Notes under the pieces: generated by a model | What the model was told of the DNA's origin: nothing | The model's input: the letters and a program-made list of their open reading frames with translations, nothing else | Databases searched by the model: none | DNA from: Polynucleobacter meluiroseus | Lineage (GTDB): Bacteria; Pseudomonadota; Gammaproteobacteria; Burkholderiales; Burkholderiaceae | Reading direction: 5' to 3' | Length of the DNA: 6,104 bases | NCBI GenBank assembly: GCA_945867755.1 | Contig: CAMBJN010000089.1 | Coordinates: 1-6,104 of the forward strand | Program-made: the position numbers and the translations under genes | Part shown: positions 1 through 4,954 of the stretch, in pieces | Numbering within the stretch: position 1 is the first letter of the stretch | Layout of the letters: the number at the start of each line of letters is the position of its first letter

Positions 1-88
1 TTGCCGCACTCATCAGTGAGGTCATGAGTATGGCCAATAGACCGCCGTAAACAGATATTTTTAAATTGTTTTGTTTGATCAGTTTCAT
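1..88 (-). CDS. Start of an unidentified exported or membrane protein (partial)
   Basis: Only the first 29 codons are in the window; the gene continues past base 1. The ATG at 88-86 overlaps the TGA stop of msrQ (bases 87-85) as ATGA, the usual sign of translational coupling, so it is probably the next gene of the msrP-msrQ operon. The visible N-terminus has a basic start (MKLIKQNNLK) followed by a hydrophobic stretch (about residues 11-29, ending LMSAA). This reads as a signal peptide or a first membrane helix. No domain is visible and I do not recognise the protein. It could also be a chance reading frame, but the precise ATGA overlap and the signal-like composition argue for a real gene. 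Confidence 0.6.
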   Translation of the reverse strand, partial: MKLIKQNNLKISVYGGLLAILMTSLMSAA

Positions 89-654
89 TGTTTTAACCTC
101 AGTCTTAATCTAAATGCGAGAAGTATTAAAAGAACAGCACCATAAATGCTCACTGTGAAGTAATCATTTTTTCCGGACTTGTGCCAAAAATAATGAAGGA
201 TCACCAAAGGAGCTACCAAGTAAATCAATTGATGGAGTCTCGCCCAGTTGCGCTTTAGTTTTATAACAGCCCATTGATTGGATGTGAGCGCTAAGGGAAT
301 CAGTAAAACAAAAGATAAAAAACCGACAGTAATAAATGGGCGCTTGATCACATCATTGATCATTTCTGAAAATATCAAACAATGATCTAACCAAAACCAA
401 ATTGAAAAGTGGAGGCAGGCATAGAAGAACACCAATAAACCCAAGGTTCTTCTGTATTGGATCAATTGATTGATGCCAGTGAGTTTTCTAAGAGGTGTGA
501 TGGCCAAGGTCAAGCACAAGAACACCAAGGCCCATGTGCCAGTCGAGCGAGTGATGAACTCAATAGGGTTGGCTGTCAAATCATCTTGGTAGCCCAAAAC
601 TATTAATCGGACCAATGGCAGCAAACCAATGCCGATCAATAACATTTTCATCAC
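85..654 (-). CDS. msrQ: Haem-binding membrane subunit MsrQ of the methionine sulfoxide reductase system
   Basis: MsrQ (formerly YedZ) is a b-type cytochrome in the inner membrane that passes electrons from the respiratory chain to periplasmic MsrP. The 189-residue product is nearly all hydrophobic helices, slightly shorter than the E. coli protein of about 211. Visible family motifs are RRTLGLL near residues 69-74, followed by FYACLHFSIWFWLDH (77-91), and NWARLHQLIYL...HYFWHKSG (136-161). His82, His141 and His154 line up with the histidines known as haem ligands in E. coli MsrQ. The reading frame begins right after the msrP stop (TAA then GTG then ATG), so the start is either GTG at 654 or, perhaps more likely, ATG at 651. 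The two genes are certainly translated from one message. The 3' end overlaps the next gene by ATGA. Confidence 0.95.
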   Translation of the reverse strand: MMKMLLIGIGLLPLVRLIVLGYQDDLTANPIEFITRSTGTWALVFLCLTLAITPLRKLTGINQLIQYRRTLGLLVFFYACLHFSIWFWLDHCLIFSEMINDVIKRPFITVGFLSFVLLIPLALTSNQWAVIKLKRNWARLHQLIYLVAPLVILHYFWHKSGKNDYFTVSIYGAVLLILLAFRLRLRLKQ

Positions 655-1614
655 TTAATAGAATTTCCGTAAATCCATGCCCTTGTAAAGATGAGCCACC
701 TGTTCAGCGTAGCCATTGAAAGGCAAAGTCTTGATCTTGGGGGCAAACATGCCGCCTTCAGCACCGATTCTTCTTTCAGTTGCTTGGCTCCAACGCGGAT
801 GATTCACCTCTGGGTTCACATTGGAATAAAAACCATACTCAGAGGGTGCCGATACTTTCCAGCTCGTGGCAGGTTCTTGATCCGTGATCCGAATTTTCAC
901 AAGCGACTTAGCGCTTTTGAAACCGTACTTCCAAGGTACTGTGATGCGGATTGGTGCGCCATTCTGATTGGGTAGAATTTCACCATAAAGACCAAAGGTC
1001 AGCAATGACAATGGGTTCATGGCCTCATCCAAACGCAAGCCCTCGGTGTAAGGCCATTTCAATACGCGACTACTGAGACCAGGCATTTGTTTAGGGTCTG
1101 CCAATGTAATAAATTCAATGTACTTGGCAGAACCTTGAGGTTCGCTGGCTTTGATCAAGTGCGATAAAGAATAACCAATCCAAGGAATGACCATCGACCA
1201 TCCTTCAACACAGCGCATGCGATAGACACGCTCTTCCATGGGGGCTAATTTGAGCAGCGCATCAATGTCCCAAACTTTTGGTTTATTCACTAAACCCTCG
1301 ACACTCACGGTCCATGGTCTTGTTTTTAGGGTGTGGGCATTACGAGCAGGATCGGCCTTGTCCGTGCCAAACTCATAAAAATTATTGTAGGTCGTGACAT
1401 CTTTGTAGCTCGTGAGCTTATCGGCCACAAAAAACTGTGGATTAACTTTGGCTGGGAGCTTTGGACCGCTCTGAGCAAAAGCATTTCTGCTGAACACTTC
1501 TGCTTGGGATAAACCAAACGCACCCAACGCTGCCATTTTGATTAATTGACGTCTTTTTTCAAAGATGTTTTGAGGGGTGATCTCGCTGGCCAGGATGTCA
1601 TTGATATTTTTCAT
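655..1614 (-). CDS. msrP: Periplasmic protein-methionine-sulfoxide reductase catalytic subunit MsrP (molybdoenzyme)
   Basis: MsrP (YedY) reduces methionine sulfoxide in oxidised periplasmic proteins using a molybdopterin cofactor of the sulfite-oxidase fold. The 319-residue product starts with a Tat signal: twin arginines at 21-22 (KRRQLIK), then a hydrophobic stretch and a likely cleavage after NAFA, near residue 47. This fits export of a folded cofactor enzyme. Cys135 in RMRCVEGWSM is the expected molybdenum ligand. Other strong family blocks are YNNFYEFGTDKADPA (76-90), GLRLDEAMNPLSL, NGAPIRITVPWKYGFKSAKS, EYGFYSNVNP and HPRWSQATERRIG. Length is close to the E. coli protein (334). The ATG at 1614 lacks a strong Shine-Dalgarno site. 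A 60-base gap separates it from the CoA-binding gene upstream on the same strand, so co-transcription is possible but not shown. Confidence 0.97.
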   Translation of the reverse strand: MKNINDILASEITPQNIFEKRRQLIKMAALGAFGLSQAEVFSRNAFAQSGPKLPAKVNPQFFVADKLTSYKDVTTYNNFYEFGTDKADPARNAHTLKTRPWTVSVEGLVNKPKVWDIDALLKLAPMEERVYRMRCVEGWSMVIPWIGYSLSHLIKASEPQGSAKYIEFITLADPKQMPGLSSRVLKWPYTEGLRLDEAMNPLSLLTFGLYGEILPNQNGAPIRITVPWKYGFKSAKSLVKIRITDQEPATSWKVSAPSEYGFYSNVNPEVNHPRWSQATERRIGAEGGMFAPKIKTLPFNGYAEQVAHLYKGMDLRKFY

Positions 1615-1674
1615 GCATCTAGCTTAATCCAGAATCAGGATTTCTGCTTTGGTAGGCTGGCCATGGTGATGGGC

Positions 1675-2061
1675 TTAAAGACCGAGCTTGTGGTGCTCCA
1701 CCATCAGGCATTTGTCCATGATGCCAGTCAAGCCATGTGAGCTGGCATAGTCCAAGGCCTCCTGATTAATAACACCCATTTGAAGCCACAAGGACTTTGC
1801 GCCGATTTTGACTGCTTCACGAGCGACTTCTAAGCAATCTTCTGACTTTCTGAAGACATTCACCATGTCCACAGGTGCTGGAATACTGCTCAAATCTGGA
1901 TAACAGATCTCACCTAAAATTTCAGAGCAAGCGGGATTCACGGGAATGATCTTATAGCCATGCGCTTGCATGTACTGGGTCACAGCATAGGATGGACGAT
2001 CAGGTTTGTTGGATAGACCCACCACAGCAATTGTTTTAGTTTCTTGTAATAATTGTTTCAT
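1675..2061 (-). CDS. CoA-binding protein of the YccU type (Rossmann fold)
   Basis: A 128-residue single-domain protein matching the CoA_binding_2 / YccU family, cytosolic Rossmann-fold proteins that bind CoA or acyl-CoA and whose role is unsettled. Visible motifs are IAVVGLSNKPDRPSY (11-25), the nucleotide-binding loop; IPVNP (39-43); SSIPAPVDMVNVFRKSE (58-74); the segment KSLWLQMGV (89-97); and the C-terminal MDKCLMVEH (115-123). Length is normal for the family. The ATG at 2061 has a modest upstream AGG. The gene is divergent from the Trp-rich gene at 2116 across 54 AT-rich bases, which must hold promoters for both. It lies upstream of msrP on the same strand. A link to methionine sulfoxide repair is not known, so the neighbourhood may be incidental. 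Confidence 0.9.
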   Translation of the reverse strand: MKQLLQETKTIAVVGLSNKPDRPSYAVTQYMQAHGYKIIPVNPACSEILGEICYPDLSSIPAPVDMVNVFRKSEDCLEVAREAVKIGAKSLWLQMGVINQEALDYASSHGLTGIMDKCLMVEHHKLGL

Positions 2062-2115
2062 CTGCCTAGTATCTAATGAAATAAATAAAAATTAAAGAGC
2101 CATTGCATCTCACCT

Positions 2116-2343
2116 ATGTTAAAGAATTTAATTCACCCTAAAAAACTGCTCTTGAGTAAATGGACCGCGGCCATACCTGAGAACAAAGAAAAGCATTTCA
2201 TGGTGATCAAAGTGATTGAGCCGGAAATCGAAGGTGGCCCAGTAGAACAAGTGGTGATTGAAGCGGTGATGAGTAAGCGCCAAAAAACAATCCACTGGCG
2301 ATCACTCACCAATGGATTAGAGTGGAAGCAAGGTTGGATTTAA
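2116..2343 (+). CDS. Small Trp-rich protein of the TIGR02450 type, function unknown
   Basis: A 75-residue protein with four tryptophans (16, 61, 70, 74). It follows the pattern I recall for the TIGR02450 Trp-rich family: PKKLLLSKWTA near the start, EKHFMV (25-30), a central IEAVMSKR block (48-55) and the W-R-x-L...W-x-x-GW tail. No function is established for the family; no signal peptide or membrane helix is seen, so it is probably cytosolic. The ATG at 2116 has no Shine-Dalgarno site; the preceding bases read CTCACCT. The start nevertheless agrees with where the family motif begins. A weak candidate promoter is TTGTAA (2044-2049), 17 bases, TAGTAT (2067-2072). The gene ends 10 bases before the convergent acyltransferase stop, leaving no room for a terminator between them. 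Confidence 0.8.
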   Translation: MLKNLIHPKKLLLSKWTAAIPENKEKHFMVIKVIEPEIEGGPVEQVVIEAVMSKRQKTIHWRSLTNGLEWKQGWI

Positions 2344-2353
2344 CTCGTTGGGT

Positions 2354-3379
2354 TTAGTTCTTTTCAATGAACCTGTAAAAAGGAATCGCCAGCAACAAAC
2401 TCAGTAACGCAGACAAACCCATGCCTAAGACATTCATCCAAGGATCGCTTGGATAAAGCTTCACCCAAATGCCACTGATCACAAGCGAAACGGGGAAGTG
2501 CACCAAGAAAATGGAATAAGACATCTCCCCAATTTTTTTCAAAGGGTTGTTCCATAGTTTGGATTGTGACCAACCGCTCTGATAACTACTGAATAACAAA
2601 AATGCCATGAGTAATGCAATCAACAGACGTTCTCTGAACTCTTGGTAATAAAGAGAAAAAATAGTCACGGCCACCACCGATAGAATCAACACACGATGCG
2701 CTTGGTTTTTCGCAAGACATGCTGCCAATAAGCCCAAGCCGTAGGCGGCAAAGAAATAAAAGAACCAAATGTCAAACAAATCATATAAATTAAAAAACAT
2801 CACTGATGCAATTGTGAGTCCGCTAAAAATGGTCAAGCTGATCAAGCGAGTGCTTCGGTAGCTCCAGCTGGCTGGGGATAATTTTTCTACCAAGAAAACC
2901 ACCAAGGCACAAAAAGCGAATAACTGAAAATCAATGGCGACATACCAAAGCCCTGCGGACAAAGATTCATAGCCAAGGATGTTTTGTAAAAAGAACAGAT
3001 GACTCAGTAATTGTGGCACATCGGGCATCGCATAGATTGAATGGTGCTGCATCAAGCGACTGGCCACAAAAGAAGCTGCAATCGCCAAAGCGATGGCTCC
3101 AAGGTATGGAATCACCAGGCGGAGATACTTTTGCCAAATCACTTGTTGAACAGAGTGCTTAGTAAAGAAATTCGGCTCACTGAGTTTTAAGCCAGTTAAA
3201 AAGCCACCCAAACATAGAAATGCTGCAACTGCTAAGCGTGCGTAATCAAAAAAGAAATCAATGCTATTGGGGATCACTGCATTGGCAACATCCGACATTG
3301 GCCCGTAAAAAGCCAAGTGATGAAAAACAATCAACAGGCAAGCAATGCCTTTGATGTTGTCAAGAAATGCTGAGCGCAC
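2354..3379 (-). CDS. Acyltransferase 3 family integral membrane protein (OafA-like)
   Basis: Membrane proteins of this family move acyl groups, often acetyl, onto sugars of surface polysaccharides, lipopolysaccharide or other carriers; the acceptor cannot be read from sequence. The 341-residue product is built of roughly ten hydrophobic segments. Family motifs in order are: LDNIKGIACLLIVFHH (6-21) with the paired histidines of the first helix; the basic YLRLVIPY after helix two (85-92); GLWYVAIDFQLF (143-154); GEMSYSIFLVHFP (284-296); and YRFIEK at the extreme C-terminus (335-340). There is no fused SGNH domain. The start codon is GTG (3379-3377), preceded by AAGG at 3387-3384. It lies 15 bases after the stop of the secreted protein upstream, so the two share an operon. 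It converges on the Trp-rich gene at its 3' end. Confidence 0.9.
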   Translation of the reverse strand: MRSAFLDNIKGIACLLIVFHHLAFYGPMSDVANAVIPNSIDFFFDYARLAVAAFLCLGGFLTGLKLSEPNFFTKHSVQQVIWQKYLRLVIPYLGAIALAIAASFVASRLMQHHSIYAMPDVPQLLSHLFFLQNILGYESLSAGLWYVAIDFQLFAFCALVVFLVEKLSPASWSYRSTRLISLTIFSGLTIASVMFFNLYDLFDIWFFYFFAAYGLGLLAACLAKNQAHRVLILSVVAVTIFSLYYQEFRERLLIALLMAFLLFSSYQSGWSQSKLWNNPLKKIGEMSYSIFLVHFPVSLVISGIWVKLYPSDPWMNVLGMGLSALLSLLLAIPFYRFIEKN

Positions 3380-3394
3380 GAGACCTTGTTGTTC

Positions 3395-3832
3395 TTATCG
3401 CGGCCAAACAACGGATTGCTTTTGGAACTTGCCTTCTTCAACTACCAAGGAACGTTTCAAAATTTTTCCTTCAAATGAATATTCAGCATCGTATTTGCCG
3501 GCATTCATTTTGAGCAACATGATGGGGCCTTCGCTCAAGGCTTCAAAAACCACCTTCTTTTTTTGATCCATGATTTTGACGGTGACATCAGCCACCCACA
3601 AGGGTCTTTGTGGATGATCTTGAGAGAACTCCAAAACCAAGGGCCACTTTTTCCCCAAAGCCAACATTGCATCAGACTCTTCACTACCAATGCCACCGCT
3701 GATGTATTCAATACCCTGAGAAACTTTGGCTTCTGGAATATCAGCTTGAGCTAAAGAAAGGCTTGAAAACAATACCAAACAAGCACTCAATAAAACACGA
3801 GAAAGTGGGGTGCGAATAGCTATTAAGAACAT
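3395..3832 (-). CDS. Secreted beta-rich protein, possibly carboxypeptidase-regulatory-like fold
   Basis: A 145-residue protein with a clear Sec signal peptide (basic start, hydrophobic residues 12-27, LAQA with cleavage near residue 30), so it acts in the periplasm or outside. The mature part has a YISGGIGSEESDAM block (43-56). It then alternates short hydrophobic strands (PLVLEF, WVADVTVKIMD, KVVFEA, GPIMLLKM, AGKYDAEYSF, ILKRSLVV), which suggests a small Ig-like or transthyretin-like sandwich. The pattern recalls Burkholderiales proteins named carboxypeptidase-regulatory-like, but no catalytic residues are visible and I cannot give a function. Start ATG at 3832 has GGAAA about nine bases upstream. 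It sits 12 bases after the 40-residue membrane ORF and 15 before the acyltransferase, so a three-gene operon is likely. Confidence 0.8.
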   Translation of the reverse strand: MFLIAIRTPLSRVLLSACLVLFSSLSLAQADIPEAKVSQGIEYISGGIGSEESDAMLALGKKWPLVLEFSQDHPQRPLWVADVTVKIMDQKKKVVFEALSEGPIMLLKMNAGKYDAEYSFEGKILKRSLVVEEGKFQKQSVVWPR

Positions 3833-3844
3833 AGAGACGTTTCC

Positions 3845-3967
3845 TTATTTCGAAGAATCTTTTTTGCTGGCACGAAACATCGCCCAATAGCGACGAACCA
3901 TGTAGAAAACCACCAGTCCACCAATCAAACAAACCAGTCCATCAAAAATCATTTCAGCCAAAGTCAT
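3845..3967 (-). CDS. 40-residue single-pass membrane protein, first gene of the acyltransferase operon
   Basis: A 40-codon ORF from ATG 3967 to TAA 3845. The product begins MTLAEMIFDGLVCLIGGLVV, continues with FYMVRRYWAMFRAS and ends in KKDSSK. It reads as an N-terminal acidic segment, one hydrophobic helix (about residues 7-24) and a strongly basic tail (RR, R, KK, K), predicting N-out/C-in insertion by the positive-inside rule. A weak GGTGA lies just upstream. Its stop is 12 bases before the ATG of the secreted protein, and that gene's GGAAA site begins directly after this TAA, the usual arrangement of coupled operon genes. No family is recognised. A chance ORF cannot be excluded at this length, but composition and spacing both favour a real gene. 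Confidence 0.6.
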   Translation of the reverse strand: MTLAEMIFDGLVCLIGGLVVFYMVRRYWAMFRASKKDSSK

Positions 3968-4078
3968 TATTCACCCAGTTATCCAGACATTGTTCACAAG
4001 AACCCAGGCTTCCTAGGCTCATTTGAATTATCAATTATCTGCCCAAATAAGCCCTTTTTAAGGATTTTAAGTAATTTC

Positions 4079-4106
4079 TTGACATCTTCTAAAAATACTG
4101 TATATT
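4079..4106 (+). promoter_or_regulatory. Strong sigma-70-type promoter of the small SOS gene
   Basis: A perfect -35 hexamer TTGACA (4079-4084) is followed after 16 bases by TATATT (4101-4106), five of six to the -10 consensus. Predicted transcription begins near 4113, giving a leader of about 48 bases before the ATG at 4161. The -10 lies wholly inside the LexA operator, so repressor binding should block it. Confidence 0.8.
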
Positions 4107-4117
4107 TATACAGTATT
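4094..4117. promoter_or_regulatory. LexA operator (SOS box)
   Basis: A 24-base palindrome in which 11 of 12 positions match between half-sites (left half AATACTGTATAT). Its core is CTGT-N8-ACAG (4098-4113) with an AT-only spacer, the E. coli-type LexA consensus also used in betaproteobacteria. It covers the -10 and the predicted transcription start of the 4161 gene, the classical position for tight repression that is relieved after DNA damage. The minus-strand operon starting at 3967 is about 130 bases away and could also be affected, with less support. Confidence 0.85.
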
Positions 4118-4145
4118 GGCGCTGTGCCTTGTATCTAATAGCTTT

Positions 4146-4153
4146 AAAAGGAG
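4146..4153 (+). promoter_or_regulatory. Ribosome binding site of the small SOS gene
   Basis: AAAAGGAG ends seven bases before the ATG at 4161. It is a near-ideal Shine-Dalgarno sequence at ideal spacing, one of the two best in the window. It fixes the start codon and supports translation of this short ORF. Confidence 0.8.
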
Positions 4154-4160
4154 TGTTTAA

Positions 4161-4283
4161 ATGAAAACTTTAATTTCTAACCCAATTTGGTCTTTGATGA
4201 GCGGTTTAGTCATTTGGATGGTTTTTGCTGAAAAACCAGGTGAATGGCAAAGACGTGAGTGGGTTTGTTCCCGCTCCGAGTGA
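4161..4283 (+). CDS. LexA-controlled 40-residue membrane protein, function unknown
   Basis: A 40-codon ORF, ATG 4161 to TGA 4281-4283. The product starts MKTLISNPIWSLMSGLVIWM, continues VFAEKPGEWQRREW and ends VCSRSE. It predicts a short basic N-terminus, one membrane helix (about residues 8-23) and a charged cytoplasmic or periplasmic tail with a W-Q-R-R-E-W motif and one cysteine (36). Four of 40 residues are tryptophan (10, 19, 29, 34). A strong promoter, a LexA box over its -10 and an excellent ribosome binding site all point at this start. By analogy with SOS-induced small membrane proteins (SidA of Caulobacter, a division inhibitor; TisB of E. coli, a membrane toxin), it may halt division or depolarise the membrane, but there is no visible sequence similarity and this is inference. 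Another possibility is that the transcript is regulatory. The gene converges on the CWC gene with 15 bases between stops. Confidence 0.75.
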   Translation: MKTLISNPIWSLMSGLVIWMVFAEKPGEWQRREWVCSRSE

Positions 4284-4294
4284 GCTTTTAGCTC
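4273..4294. repeat. Short alternating hairpin elements at the convergent gene ends
   Basis: GAGCT-TTT-AGCTC (4282-4294) forms a five-pair stem straddling the stop of the small SOS gene. The GAGC at 4282-4285 can instead pair with GCTC at 4273-4276. T-rich sequence follows on the plus strand, but not directly after the stem, so it is at best a weak terminator. Confidence 0.25.
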
Positions 4295-4298
4295 CTCT

Positions 4299-4493
4299 TT
4301 ACTCTTGTTTTGATTGTTTTTCCAATTGCTGTTGAAGGCAATCAGAGCACCAGCAAGAACTGCTTTTTTCGCCATCTTTGAAGCTCACTGATGGCAGAGA
4401 CATGCACCAACAGTCCTCCACATTTGTGGCAGCGAGGCATTCAAAAATCTTGCCACATTGCGGGCATTGAGAGTTGGTGAGTGGTTTGTTCAT
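4299..4493 (-). CDS. Cysteine-rich CWC family protein
   Basis: A 64-residue protein with the pattern of the cysteine-rich CWC family: C10-x2-C13 (CPQCG), C19, the first C-W-C at 28-30, then C-W-C at 47-49 and C52 (CWCSDC). Eight cysteines in two halves suggest binding of one or two metal ions, probably zinc. The family has no established function. The C-terminus is a Gln/Lys/Glu-rich tail (LQQQLEKQSKQE), probably helical. The ATG at 4493 overlaps the TGA of the Smr gene (4492-4490) as ATGA, so it is translated by coupling and needs no strong ribosome site of its own. It is the last gene of the dehydrogenase operon and meets the small SOS gene head-on, 15 bases apart. Confidence 0.85.
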   Translation of the reverse strand: MNKPLTNSQCPQCGKIFECLAATNVEDCWCMSLPSVSFKDGEKSSSCWCSDCLQQQLEKQSKQE

Positions 4494-4954
4494 CTTTTCA
4501 GAATAATCAAGGTGATGCCTGGGTTGCCATAAATATCCTTTGTCAGAATATCTTTAACAGCAGGGTATTGCCTACAAAGTTCTTGATAAGACTCTTTGCC
4601 AGGACCCAAATCTTCACCAGCAAAATAGCTGCTGATCACGTGCGAACGTCTTTGATAAATCAACTCTTGACGAATCGCTTCTTTGATTCGACCACCTTGT
4701 CCACCTGAACCATATCCATGAATTACTTTCACAACTCTGATGGCTGTTTTGGCCAGCTCATCTAAAGCTCGATCAAAAAGTATCAAGGCTTCGTCGACCC
4801 TGGGTAAATTCTCTTCTAAATTGAGCGTATAAATACCTGCCAATTTTTTAGGTAATGGCGGTGTCTCTTGCGATCCACAATAGGGGCACTCTGACTGCAG
4901 AGCACCTCGTGGATTGCCGCAATCAGGGCAGAGGACGGATGATGGTTTGACCAT
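4490..4954 (-). CDS. Smr domain protein with an N-terminal zinc ribbon
   Basis: A 154-residue protein in two parts. Residues 9-26 hold two CxxC pairs (CPDCG at 9-13, CPYCG at 23-27), a zinc ribbon. From about 43 to 153 there is an Smr-like domain: the degenerate entry strand YTLNLEENLPRVDEAL, the helix, then VVKVIHGYGSGGQGGRIKEAIRQEL (74-98) with the HGxGxGG core, and the closing strand NPGITLIILKR. Smr domains are found in MutS2 and in stand-alone proteins, where several act as nucleases or RNA/DNA binders. The usual LDLHG entry motif is not intact here (LNLEE), so nuclease activity is uncertain. Its ATG lies 32 bases inside the 3' end of the dehydrogenase gene and its stop overlaps the CWC gene, so all three are tightly coupled. 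Confidence 0.85.
   Translation of the reverse strand: MVKPSSVLCPDCGNPRGALQSECPYCGSQETPPLPKKLAGIYTLNLEENLPRVDEALILFDRALDELAKTAIRVVKVIHGYGSGGQGGRIKEAIRQELIYQRRSHVISSYFAGEDLGPGKESYQELCRQYPAVKDILTKDIYGNPGITLIILKR

Noticed and set aside
691..975. 94-codon plus-strand ORF
   Set aside because: It is fully antisense to conserved msrP sequence, with no recognisable domain and no ribosome site.
1615..1674. Possible small ORF or hairpin in the gap upstream of msrP
   Set aside because: The only ORF is nine codons, and the best stem (CAGAA/TTCTG) is five pairs with no T tract, too weak to call.
1546..1740. 64-codon plus-strand ORF across the msrP / CoA-binding gap
   Set aside because: It is antisense to the ends of two well-supported genes, and its composition looks like a shadow of them.
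3345..3566. 73-codon plus-strand ORF across the acyltransferase start
   Set aside because: It is antisense to the GTG start region and the secreted protein, whose signal peptide and spacing are convincing.
3741..3932. 63-codon minus-strand ORF overlapping the small membrane protein
   Set aside because: It overlaps both the 40-residue ORF and the secreted protein's signal peptide in another frame. Those two fit each other as coupled operon genes and this one does not.
4001..4020. Direct repeat AGGCT-TCCT-AGGCT
   Set aside because: Two five-base copies are within chance expectation and lie in no known site pattern.
3968..4078. Minus-strand promoter for the 3967 operon (for example TTAAAA-16-GATAAT)
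   Set aside because: A promoter must lie here, but the candidates are weak and several are equally good in this AT-rich stretch, so none is annotated.
4157..4375. 72-codon minus-strand ORF starting MAKKAVLAGALIAF
   Set aside because: It overlaps the CWC gene in another frame and then runs antisense through the whole small SOS gene. It has no ribosome site, and its composition after residue 25 is not protein-like. The cysteine pattern of the CWC frame is far better evidence.
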